DNA of 64,000 nucleotides, from NCBI GenBank assembly GCA_019636095.1, contig JAHBYF010000003.1, forward strand, positions 124,001-188,000, read 5' to 3'. This document shows, piece after piece, positions 10,086 through 17,274 of this stretch (position 1 is its first letter; each line of letters opens with the position of its first letter). This stretch comes from Hyphomonadaceae bacterium (lineage in GTDB: Bacteria > Pseudomonadota > Alphaproteobacteria > Caulobacterales > Aquidulcibacteraceae). The notes under the pieces were generated by a model. It searched no databases. It was not told the origin of the DNA and saw only the letters and a program-made list of their open reading frames with translations. The translations under genes and the position numbers were made by a program.

Positions 10086-10823
10086 ATGAAGACAACGCTC
10101 AAACTGATCGCGGCTGCGATCACCGCGACTGCCCTCGCCGGATGCGCCTCAGCGCCAGAGCCCTCGCCCCAACATTATTCTGGCGTCTTGCTCTATTGGT
10201 TCGAAGGACAATCATTCCGAGCTGAAGGCGAGACCGAGACCTGGGCCTTCGGCATGAGTCCTGAGGCGATGCAAGTGGTCGCGAACGCCTACCCCGAAGG
10301 CTACCAGCCGAGCGGCTCGCACACGGTCATCGCGGTCGACGTGGAGGGCGAACTTCAGCCGGTGGATCCCGCCGTTCATCGCTATGGGTGCGTTGGCGGA
10401 TGCTACAATCATTATCTCACGATCTCGCACGTGATCCGAGCTCGCCTGCTACGAGGCGCCTGCCAGACGATCTCAGCGCGGGTCTACTTTGCCTCGAACG
10501 CAGCAGCGCTCGACGCCGCAGCAACGGCGATTGTTGACGGCGCTGTCAGCGAAGTGCGCCGCGAAGCCTGCAACGTCTCTCGCGTCAGTGTCGTTGGGCA
10601 TACTGACACCGTCGGCGCCGCAGCGCGCAACCTTGAGCTCTCACGCAATCGCGCGACCGCCGTGGGCGACGCGCTCGCCACGCGCGGCATCGACGCGGCG
10701 GTCATTTCGGCTGAAGGGGCGGGCGAGGAGCGTCTCCCCCATCAAGCCGCCGATAACGTTGCCGAACCGACCAGCCGTTACGTCGAAATCACCATCGAAG
10801 CGCCGACAGCCGAAACACCATAG
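10086..10823 (+). CDS. OmpA-family lipoprotein
   Basis: A 245-residue lipoprotein: MKTTLKLIAAAITATALAGC gives a lipobox LAGC with the lipidated Cys at residue 20. The N-terminal half is unrecognised. The C-terminal half is an OmpA/MotB peptidoglycan-binding domain: ARVYFASNAAALDAAA, VVGHTDTVGAAARNLELSRN and RATAVGDALATRGI, with the usual Asp and Arg ligands of diaminopimelate. It probably tethers the outer membrane to peptidoglycan. GGGGAGG at 10071-10077 places the start at ATG 10086 rather than at the in-frame ATG 10080. Confidence 0.87.
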   Translation: MKTTLKLIAAAITATALAGCASAPEPSPQHYSGVLLYWFEGQSFRAEGETETWAFGMSPEAMQVVANAYPEGYQPSGSHTVIAVDVEGELQPVDPAVHRYGCVGGCYNHYLTISHVIRARLLRGACQTISARVYFASNAAALDAAATAIVDGAVSEVRREACNVSRVSVVGHTDTVGAAARNLELSRNRATAVGDALATRGIDAAVISAEGAGEERLPHQAADNVAEPTSRYVEITIEAPTAETP

Positions 10824-10995
10824 CGGTCTCGACCTATCCTACTCCTGGGTGTTGGCTGTTGGCGGGCGATGCATAATATCGCCGCGTCAACGCCTGGCTT
10901 CGCCTGCAACACCTGCGGATCGATCTATTCGGGCCTGTCCTCGCCGTGTTTCTCCTCACGCAGACGCCCAACGGGCGATTGCCGCTCGGGCGTGT

Positions 10996-11505
10996 CTACA
11001 AGCGCACCTGCTTCAGCGCCCGCCCACGCGCTGCGCCCAGAAGGATACGCGCATAGAGCTTATGGAACGGCAGCAGCGCGTTGAACGGAAACCCGAGCCG
11101 ACCCCCGCCTGACCCAAACCCAACCGGCACAACCGCCGTGCCAAAATACAAGCGCGTTCCGCCCTTAGTCGGCGCAACCATCAGCCATGACCGCGTGCGT
11201 CTGAGATAATCGCACGCCAGGAACTGATCCGGCGCTCGCGCCTCAACCGTCCAAGCCGCGAACCTCTCCGCTTCACCGCGCGCAAGCCGCCGCGCCTCAT
11301 CATCGCTCGATGGCTTCGCCACCACCCAAGTCAATACAAACCGCTCACACCTGAAGGCAGCGCTCGTGTAAAACGCCTCGACGAACGCCGCGAACGAAAC
11401 GCTAGCCGCCACATCAACGGCGAAGCAATCCGTATACGCGCCCCTTTCAGCGTAGCCGCGGAGCAAAGCTTCGTCAGGGAGTGCGCAGCGCTTAATCGAC
11501 GCCAT
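10996..11505 (-). CDS. Hypothetical protein (DUF2867-like)
   Basis: A 169-residue protein beginning MASIKRCALPDEALLRGYAE, with no signal peptide. Features are VDVAASVSFAAFVEAFYTS, a central ARAPDQFLACDYLRRTRSWL, and LYFGTAVVPVGF, and it ends ALLPFHKLYARILLGAAR. The alternating beta-strand layout and the FH-x-x-Y-x-x-x-LL ending resemble small SRPBCC/DUF2867-like proteins, but the match is by eye and weak. ATG at 11505 is preferred over a TTG two codons upstream. It diverges from nhaA. Confidence 0.6.
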   Translation of the reverse strand: MASIKRCALPDEALLRGYAERGAYTDCFAVDVAASVSFAAFVEAFYTSAAFRCERFVLTWVVAKPSSDDEARRLARGEAERFAAWTVEARAPDQFLACDYLRRTRSWLMVAPTKGGTRLYFGTAVVPVGFGSGGGRLGFPFNALLPFHKLYARILLGAARGRALKQVRL

Positions 11506-11666
11506 ATCCAAGGGCTTGCACTTCCGAGCGCGCCCTGCAACGCCGCCTTTGGCCGCAAGACCCGCGGCGACATTGCCCGGTCACGTTATCTGATGTGTCG
11601 TCGCGCCACGCCGGTTTTTGTTGCAGCCTTGTGACGCTTGCGTAGGTTGCGCGCTGAAAGCGAGGC

Positions 11667-12848
11667 ATGATGGCAAGTAGCGGCGGCGCGAAGCATTGGT
11701 GGGAAAAAGAGATCACGCCGAGCATATTGTTGATCCTCGCAACTCTTGCGTCCTTCGTTCTGCAGAACAGCGGCGCGCGCGAAGCATTCGCCACCTTCCT
11801 GCATCAGCCTATCGGCGCAGAGATCGGCCCCTTCAATTTGCGCATGGATGTCGGCCATTTCGTCGCCGATGGCTTGATGGCCATCTTTTTTCTCTACGTT
11901 GGCCTCGAACTGAAGCGCGAAACAATAGAAGGCCCCTTCCGCAATCGTGACGAAGCTCTGATGCCCGCCATCGCGGCGGTGGGCGGGATGATTGCCCCGG
12001 CCGCCATCTATGTTGCCGTCACTGGCGCAGTTGAACCTTATCTGCGCGGCTGGGCCATTCCCGCCGCCACCGACATCGCCTTTGCTATGGGCGCGCTGTC
12101 ATTGCTTGGCGCGCGCGTACCCGCGAACCTGCGGCTCTTCCTTCTAGCGCTTGCGATCATCGACGATGTCGGCGCCATTCTCATCATCGCGCTCTTCTAC
12201 TCCAATGACATTGCCGGTTGGGCGCTCGGCGGCGCCGTCATCACCTTCCTTGCAATGATGTTGCTGAACCGGGCGGGATTGAAACGATTGGGCCTCTACT
12301 GGCTGCTCGGCCTCGTCCTCTGGGCGTTCACCCTCGCCTCCGGTCTTCACGCGACCTTGGCTGGCGTTTTGACCGCATTGGCCATTCCGATGCGCGCTTC
12401 GAAAGATCGTTCCCCCTTGATTGCAGCCGAACACGAGTTGAAGCCGTGGGTTTTGCTGCTGGTGATGCCTGTCTTTGCGCTGGCGAACGCTGGCGCGCCT
12501 CTCGATGGCTTGGATCTCGGCGCACTCGCGCACCCAGTCACGCTTGGCGTGACGCTGGGCCTAGCTCTCGGCAAACCGGTTGGCATCTATGGCGGCGTGT
12601 GGCTTGCCACGCGCGTCTTCAAATTGCCCTCGCCGGCGCAGGCAAGCAATCTGCTTGGCGTCGCCATGATCGCCGGCATCGGATTCACGATGAGTCTCTT
12701 CATCGGCTCGTTGGCGTTCGGTGAAGGACCGATGGCCGCACCAACGCGTCTGGGCGTGCTGATCGGATCACTGCTGGCGGGCGCAGCCGGGGTTGCGGTG
12801 TTGGCGCGAACTCTGCCAAACACAGCCCGAGATCGAGCTGCGGAGTAA
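11667..12848 (+). CDS. nhaA: Na+/H+ antiporter NhaA
   Basis: Inner-membrane antiporter that expels Na+ in exchange for protons, used in pH and salt homeostasis. The 393-residue product has about 12 membrane segments and the NhaA signatures: ADGLMAIFFLYVGLELKRE, IPAATDIAFAMGALSLLG with the paired Asp region, and LALAIIDDVGAILIIALFY with the two transport Asp residues. The end GVAMIAGIGFTMSLFIGSLA is also conserved. Two ATGs occur in a row at 11667 and 11670. It is followed after 5 bases by a second ion-transporter gene. Confidence 0.96.
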   Translation: MMASSGGAKHWWEKEITPSILLILATLASFVLQNSGAREAFATFLHQPIGAEIGPFNLRMDVGHFVADGLMAIFFLYVGLELKRETIEGPFRNRDEALMPAIAAVGGMIAPAAIYVAVTGAVEPYLRGWAIPAATDIAFAMGALSLLGARVPANLRLFLLALAIIDDVGAILIIALFYSNDIAGWALGGAVITFLAMMLLNRAGLKRLGLYWLLGLVLWAFTLASGLHATLAGVLTALAIPMRASKDRSPLIAAEHELKPWVLLLVMPVFALANAGAPLDGLDLGALAHPVTLGVTLGLALGKPVGIYGGVWLATRVFKLPSPAQASNLLGVAMIAGIGFTMSLFIGSLAFGEGPMAAPTRLGVLIGSLLAGAAGVAVLARTLPNTARDRAAE

Positions 12849-12853
12849 ATGAA

Positions 12854-14053
12854 TTGGCGTTTGGAATTCCGATAGAGTTCATTCTCTTCGCACTGACGCT
12901 GCTAGGCGTCGCGCTCTTTCACCATCGCACCTTCGCAGTCGCGCTGAGCGGCCTTGTGGTGATCCTCGGCTACAAGTTTCTATTCTCCGACTTTGGCGGC
13001 CATCCGGGTCTTGGCGGTTTCGTCACCCACCTGGAGCATCAATGGGTGGAGATCGCCAATCTTGGCTTGCTGCTGCTCGGTTTCGCGCTGCTCTCGCGCC
13101 ACTTCGAAGAGAGCAAGCTCCCAGATCTGGCGCCCGATATTCTGCCCAACGATTGGACCGGCGGCCTCGCGCTCCTGGCCATGATCTTCGTGCTCTCTGC
13201 CTTCCTAGATAACATTGCCGGAGCGCTCATCGGCGCAACCATCGCCTCGCACGTTTATAGAAAGCGCGTTCATATCGGCTTTCTGGCCGCCATCGTCGCC
13301 GCATCGAACGCTGGCGGCGCAGGCAGCGTCGTCGGCGACACAACGACCACAATGATGTGGATCGCCGGCAAGAGCCCACTGGATGTTCTCCATGCCTATG
13401 TCGGCTCGGCCGCGGCGTTGCTGGTGTTCTCAATCCCGGCGGCGCGCGCGCAGCAGCACTATTCCAAGATCCTGAAGCACGATGTTGGCGGCATTGTCGT
13501 CGATTGGGCCCGCGTCGGCATCGTCGTCTTCCTGTTGCTTGCAGCCGTGGGCGCCAATGTCGCTGCGCACCTCTATGCGCCAAACCTCCTGCACGTGATC
13601 CCGGTGATCGGCGTCGCGCTCTGGGGAGGGCTGCTGCTCGCCTGGCCGTTGCGCGCGCCCGATTGGAAAGTGATGCCGGAAACGATCAAGGGCGCCGCAT
13701 TCCTGCTCTCGCTCGTGCTCGCCGCCTCTTTGATGCCCGTGGAACGCCTGCCGCAGCCTTCGTGGGAATCGGCGTTCAGCCTAGGGTTCATCTCTGCAGT
13801 GTTCGACAACATCCCACTCACCGCACTGGCTTTGCAGCAGGGCAATTACGACTGGGGCATCCTTGCCTATGCCGTTGGCTTTGGCGGATCGATGGTGTGG
13901 TTCGGCTCGTCCGCCGGCGTCGCGGTGTCCAACATGTTCCCAGAAGCCAAGTCGGTTTTCACATGGCTGCGCATGGCCTGGTTCGTGCCAGGCGCTTACG
14001 TGATCGGTTTCTTTGTGATGTTGGGCGTCATGGGGTGGCATCCCCAGCCCTGA
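12854..14053 (+). CDS. Ion transporter superfamily permease (NhaD/CitMHS/ArsB-like)
   Basis: A 399-residue membrane protein with about 11 hydrophobic segments. The two FLDNIAGA / VFDNIPLTALA segments, in opposite halves of the protein, are the paired Asp-Asn re-entrant motifs of the IT superfamily. VAASNAGGAGSVVGDTTTT is typical of NhaD-type Na+/H+ antiporters and related citrate or arsenite permeases. The start is TTG at 12854, with GGAG eight bases upstream; the ATG at 12849 is out of frame and soon stops. Close coupling to nhaA supports a role in sodium or proton transport, but the substrate cannot be read from sequence. Confidence 0.85.
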   Translation: MAFGIPIEFILFALTLLGVALFHHRTFAVALSGLVVILGYKFLFSDFGGHPGLGGFVTHLEHQWVEIANLGLLLLGFALLSRHFEESKLPDLAPDILPNDWTGGLALLAMIFVLSAFLDNIAGALIGATIASHVYRKRVHIGFLAAIVAASNAGGAGSVVGDTTTTMMWIAGKSPLDVLHAYVGSAAALLVFSIPAARAQQHYSKILKHDVGGIVVDWARVGIVVFLLLAAVGANVAAHLYAPNLLHVIPVIGVALWGGLLLAWPLRAPDWKVMPETIKGAAFLLSLVLAASLMPVERLPQPSWESAFSLGFISAVFDNIPLTALALQQGNYDWGILAYAVGFGGSMVWFGSSAGVAVSNMFPEAKSVFTWLRMAWFVPGAYVIGFFVMLGVMGWHPQP

Positions 14054-14082
14054 CAAACCAAAGCGCCTGACAAACCAAAGCG
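14049..14082 (+). repeat. Tandem 17-base duplication across a stop codon
   Basis: CCTGACAAACCAAAGCG occurs twice in immediate succession (14049-14065 and 14066-14082). The first copy contains the TGA stop of the transporter gene, so the duplication did not change the protein end. Confidence 0.85.
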
Positions 14083-14108
14083 GCCGCACCGTTCCCCGAT
14101 GCGGCCGC
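14080..14108. terminator. Hairpin, possible terminator
   Basis: A 9-base perfect stem (GCGGCCGCA / TGCGGCCGC) with an 11-base loop, 27 bases after the transporter stop. No T-run follows, so it may act with Rho or only stabilise the 3' end. Confidence 0.4.
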
Positions 14109-14248
14109 CTCACGTCGCTTTTGTAGAAGGCGTCTCCTCCCCGAAACGCGACCGTCCGCGACGCCAACGATCGCGGCGAAATTGAGCCGCGTTGTCCGCG
14201 TGGTCAAGCGATTGTGATCATTACCTTCGGAGCGTGGCAGATACGCAC

Positions 14249-15682
14249 CTAACGCGCGAGCATTTGCTGCACTGCGGCAACGAGTTGTTCGCGCGGCGCT
14301 TCTTGCTGAACTTGCGCACGCGCCTTTGCGTAGGCGTCGCGATCTTCACCAAGACCGGCTGCGATTTTCGCGCCAAGCTTGAGATCTTTAAGTGTGACCA
14401 CACCTTTGGCGAGTTCATCGCCGCCCTGGATCACGGCAATCGGCGCCGCGCGCTTGTCGGCGTATTTGAGCTGCGCCTTCATCCCCGCCGCGCCGAGATA
14501 AGCCTCCGCCCGCACGCCAGCGCGACGCAATTCATCCGCCATCGCCAACGCGTCCGCGATGCGCGCTTGATCCATCACCAGCACAACAACGGGGCCATCG
14601 GCCTCGGCCGCTTGTTGCGCCTGCAAGGCCGCCGCGAGACGCGAAACACCGATCGAGAATCCTGTCGCCGGAATGCGCTCGCCGCGGAAACGCGCCACCA
14701 AATCATCGTAACGGCCGCCGCCGCCGATCGAGCCAAACACTCCATCGCCGCCGATCAACTGCCCCTCGAACACAGCGCCGGTATAATACTCAAGGCCGCG
14801 CACAATCGTCGGATCGATCTGCGCAGAGGCGTCGCCGACGCCGAGCGCGCTCAGCGCTGCATCGATCGCACGCAACTCCGAAACCGACTCTTCACCGCCA
14901 ATCTCCGCCAGCCGTGCGAGCACGTCCGTGCGCGAACCCACGCCGGCGCTCACCAGATCGAGCACAGCCTTAGCCTGCGCGGAGTCGAGGCCGGCGCCCT
15001 TGGTGAAATCACCGGATTCGTCTTTGCGACCGGCGCCCAGAAGGGCTTCAACGCCGCGCGCGCCTAGGCGATCGAACTTGTCGATCGCGCGCAACACGAC
15101 CAACCGCGTCGAGAACGCGTCAGCTGGCACGCCGATCTTCTCAAGCACTGCGTCGAGCAACTTCCGCGTCGAAAATTTGATCTGATACTGGCCATCAGCG
15201 AGGCCCACCGCCTGGTACGCCGCGCACGCCATTGCGATCATTTCCGCATCCGCCGCTGGCGAGGCGCTGCCGACTGTATCCGCATCGCACTGCCAGAACT
15301 CGCGGAACCGGCCAGGCCCAGGCTTCTCGTTGCGCCACACCGGCCCCGCCGCCCAGCGCCGATACGGCTTCGGCAGTGCGTCGAAATTCTCCGCCACGAA
15401 CCGCGCCAGCGGCGCCGTCAGGTCGTAGCGCAGCGCCACCCACTCTTCGTCGTCTTGGAAGGCGAAGACGCCCTCGTTTGGGCGATCCTGGTCTGGCAGA
15501 AATTTACCAAGCGCGTCGGCGTACTCGAACGCCGGCGTCTCCAGCGGCTCGAAGCCCCAATCTTCATAAACCCTCGAGACCCGCGAGATCAGCCGCCGCT
15601 CGAGCGCCAGATCCGGCCCGCGCCGGTCTGGCAACCCGCGCGCACGGCGTGGTTTCGGGCGGGGGGCGGCGGAATCGGTCAT
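14249..15682 (-). CDS. hisS: Histidyl-tRNA synthetase
   Basis: Charges tRNA-His with histidine in the cytoplasm. A class II synthetase of 477 residues. Motif 1 lies around RVYEDWGFEPLETPAFEYAD, followed by LRYDLTAPLARFV. Motif 2 is YRRWAAGPVWRNEKPGPGRF, and the His-specific block is GLEYYTGAVFEG with GSIGGGGRYDDLV. Motif 3 is ATGFSIGVSRLAAAL. The C-terminal anticodon-binding domain contains AYLGAAGMKAQLKYADKR. ATG at 15682 gives MTDSAAPRPKPRRARGLPD, the usual start; an upstream in-frame ATG at 15781 would add 33 unlikely residues. Confidence 0.96.
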   Translation of the reverse strand: MTDSAAPRPKPRRARGLPDRRGPDLALERRLISRVSRVYEDWGFEPLETPAFEYADALGKFLPDQDRPNEGVFAFQDDEEWVALRYDLTAPLARFVAENFDALPKPYRRWAAGPVWRNEKPGPGRFREFWQCDADTVGSASPAADAEMIAMACAAYQAVGLADGQYQIKFSTRKLLDAVLEKIGVPADAFSTRLVVLRAIDKFDRLGARGVEALLGAGRKDESGDFTKGAGLDSAQAKAVLDLVSAGVGSRTDVLARLAEIGGEESVSELRAIDAALSALGVGDASAQIDPTIVRGLEYYTGAVFEGQLIGGDGVFGSIGGGGRYDDLVARFRGERIPATGFSIGVSRLAAALQAQQAAEADGPVVVLVMDQARIADALAMADELRRAGVRAEAYLGAAGMKAQLKYADKRAAPIAVIQGGDELAKGVVTLKDLKLGAKIAAGLGEDRDAYAKARAQVQQEAPREQLVAAVQQMLAR

Positions 15683-15801
15683 GTTGCGGATGCTCAGGCT
15701 AAGGGGTGGGATTAGGGATTGGACGGCCTTCCCGCAAGCCGCCCCGCCGCAGGCGAGTGGCCCGAGACTTGCTCGCCTCACAGGCGAAGAGGTTGAAACC
15801 C

Positions 15802-16185
15802 ATGATTACCTGTATCGCTATGATGCTAACCGTCGGCGCCGCCGAGCTTCCCTCTCTCGCCGCGCAGGTCGAGACCGAGGCCCGCAGCCTCACCGCACAG
15901 ACAGAGGTCACCCCAGCCTTCCTGGCCGGCATTGAGCGCTTTTCTCAAGATTCCGAGCTGCTTTCCGCCTCGCTCCGCGAACTCGGCGTCGCGCAGGACT
16001 TGCCGTGCATTTTCCATGGCATTTCGCAGGATGCGCTCGTCCATGAACGCGAACTCCAGGACGCCCACACCGCCACGGAACGAGACATGGCGTTTGCTGA
16101 TCTGCGCGCCCTCTTGGACGATGCGATCCTGATCGCGCCGATGGCCGCCGCCGCTGTCGCCGACGCTCAGGCGGCGCACGAGTAG
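15802..16185 (+). CDS. Hypothetical secreted protein, paralogue 1 of a tandem pair
   Basis: A 127-residue protein starting MITCIAMMLTVGAAELPSLA, a short probable signal peptide, followed by a helical Ala/Glu-rich body. Conserved with the next gene are VETEARSLTAQTEVTPAFL / LEAEARALATVNEISSDFV, the block SQDSELLSASLRELGVAQDL, and DLPCIFHGIS, which holds the only conserved Cys. No known family is recognised. It diverges from hisS and is 54 bases from its paralogue, so the two are probably co-transcribed. Confidence 0.7.
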   Translation: MITCIAMMLTVGAAELPSLAAQVETEARSLTAQTEVTPAFLAGIERFSQDSELLSASLRELGVAQDLPCIFHGISQDALVHERELQDAHTATERDMAFADLRALLDDAILIAPMAAAAVADAQAAHE

Positions 16186-16239
16186 CCCGGCGCCGCTTTT
16201 GCTCATGAGCCAGGGTCCGCGCGAAGAGGAACCCGGCCC

Positions 16240-16641
16240 ATGCTCACGTGTCTCGCTTTGGTTGCGTTTAACGTAGCCAGCCTCAGCGACATCCCGAAGA
16301 TGTCGAGCGACCTCGAAGCCGAGGCCCGCGCGCTCGCAACGGTGAACGAAATCTCGTCGGACTTCGTCTCGCGCATCGAGACCTTCTCCGCCGACGCTCA
16401 GCGGCTCTCGGCCTCACTGGGCAGCGCCGGCGTTGGCCAAGACATGCCGTGTATTTTCCAAGGCATCGCTAGCGACGCCCACGCGCGCGCAACCGATTTC
16501 GTTGCCGCCGACACCCAAGCCGCGCAGGACACCGCCTTCATGAATTTCCGCGTGCTGATGGAGGACGCGGCGATGCTTGCCCCGCTCGCCGCGGGCGCGG
16601 CGGCAGAGCGCGCCGACGAACGCAACATCGCGCTGCGCTAA
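16240..16641 (+). CDS. Hypothetical secreted protein, paralogue 2 of a tandem pair
   Basis: A 133-residue protein, MLTCLALVAFNVASLSD and onward, clearly related to the gene just upstream. Both share the order EAEARALA, a FSADAQRLSASL block, DMPCIFQGIASDAHARATDF, then an acidic helix MNFRVLMEDAAMLAPLAAG. Identity by eye is roughly 35-40% over the mature part. The function is unknown. The conserved PCIF Cys and probable export suggest a periplasmic helical protein. The next gene is convergent, 3 bases away. Confidence 0.7.
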   Translation: MLTCLALVAFNVASLSDIPKMSSDLEAEARALATVNEISSDFVSRIETFSADAQRLSASLGSAGVGQDMPCIFQGIASDAHARATDFVAADTQAAQDTAFMNFRVLMEDAAMLAPLAAGAAAERADERNIALR

Positions 16642-16644
16642 GCC

Positions 16645-17274
16645 CTAGGCGGCGTACTTAACGCTGCACCCATAGGGCGTCGTCTGGGCAACTTGCACCG
16701 GCCGGCCCGCATCCAGATCGTCCCACGCCGCGCGCACATAATTTGTTGCGCCTTCCAGCGTCGCTGGCCGAGCCGAAGGGCGATCATCGATCGCGCCCTG
16801 ATAGATAATCCGGCCTTCGCCATTGATCATCACCATTTGCGGCGTGTTCAGCGCGCCGTAGGCGCGCCCCATGGCGCCGTCGCTATCCAGGAGCGTCGCC
16901 GTCACTGTCGCCTGATCGGTCTGTACCTGCGCCAGGGCGCCGGGACCATCGAGGTGACCCTGCTTCCCCGGCGCCGATGAGATCACCTGCAGCCAGGTCC
17001 AACCACGCGCGGCCGCATCACGTTGCAGCGCCTGCATGTTGCCGGAATCGTAGTGCTTGCGCACGTACGGGCAGCCATTGTTCGTCCACTCAAGGATCAC
17101 GTTCTGCCCGGCGAACTCCGCCAGCGTACGCACCGCCCCAGTCGCGTCGACGACCGAAAACGCCGGCGCCTGCGCGCCCGTTGCGACATGCTCAACGCTC
17201 ACAGCGGGGCCGCAGGAAGCGAGCGCCAACGCAGCGGCTGCACCCAACAACATTGCGCGCTTCGAGACCATCAT
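16645..17274 (-). CDS. Redoxin/thioredoxin-like lipoprotein
   Basis: A 209-residue AhpC/TSA-type redoxin exported as a probable lipoprotein: MLLGAAAALALASCGP gives the lipobox LASC. The thioredoxin fold is visible in GAQAPAFSVVDATGAVRTL, VILEWTNNGCPYVRKHYDSG with a single active-site Cys (GCPYVRKHY, not CxxC), and the cis-Pro region ALNTPQMVMINGEGRIIYQG. The GCPYVRKHY form is typical of a peroxiredoxin-like family of unknown substrate. It starts inside the end of dsbD (4-base overlap), so the transmembrane reductase may feed it electrons. Confidence 0.85.
   Translation of the reverse strand: MMVSKRAMLLGAAAALALASCGPAVSVEHVATGAQAPAFSVVDATGAVRTLAEFAGQNVILEWTNNGCPYVRKHYDSGNMQALQRDAAARGWTWLQVISSAPGKQGHLDGPGALAQVQTDQATVTATLLDSDGAMGRAYGALNTPQMVMINGEGRIIYQGAIDDRPSARPATLEGATNYVRAAWDDLDAGRPVQVAQTTPYGCSVKYAA

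Noticed and set aside
10824..10995. Short open frames in the gap between the OmpA-type lipoprotein and the minus-strand gene
   Set aside because: Three short frames read through part of the gap, but none has a ribosome-binding site, a good start and a plausible composition. I see no supported feature there.
14192..15067. A 291-codon plus-strand frame opposite hisS
   Set aside because: hisS on the other strand is complete with all class II motifs.
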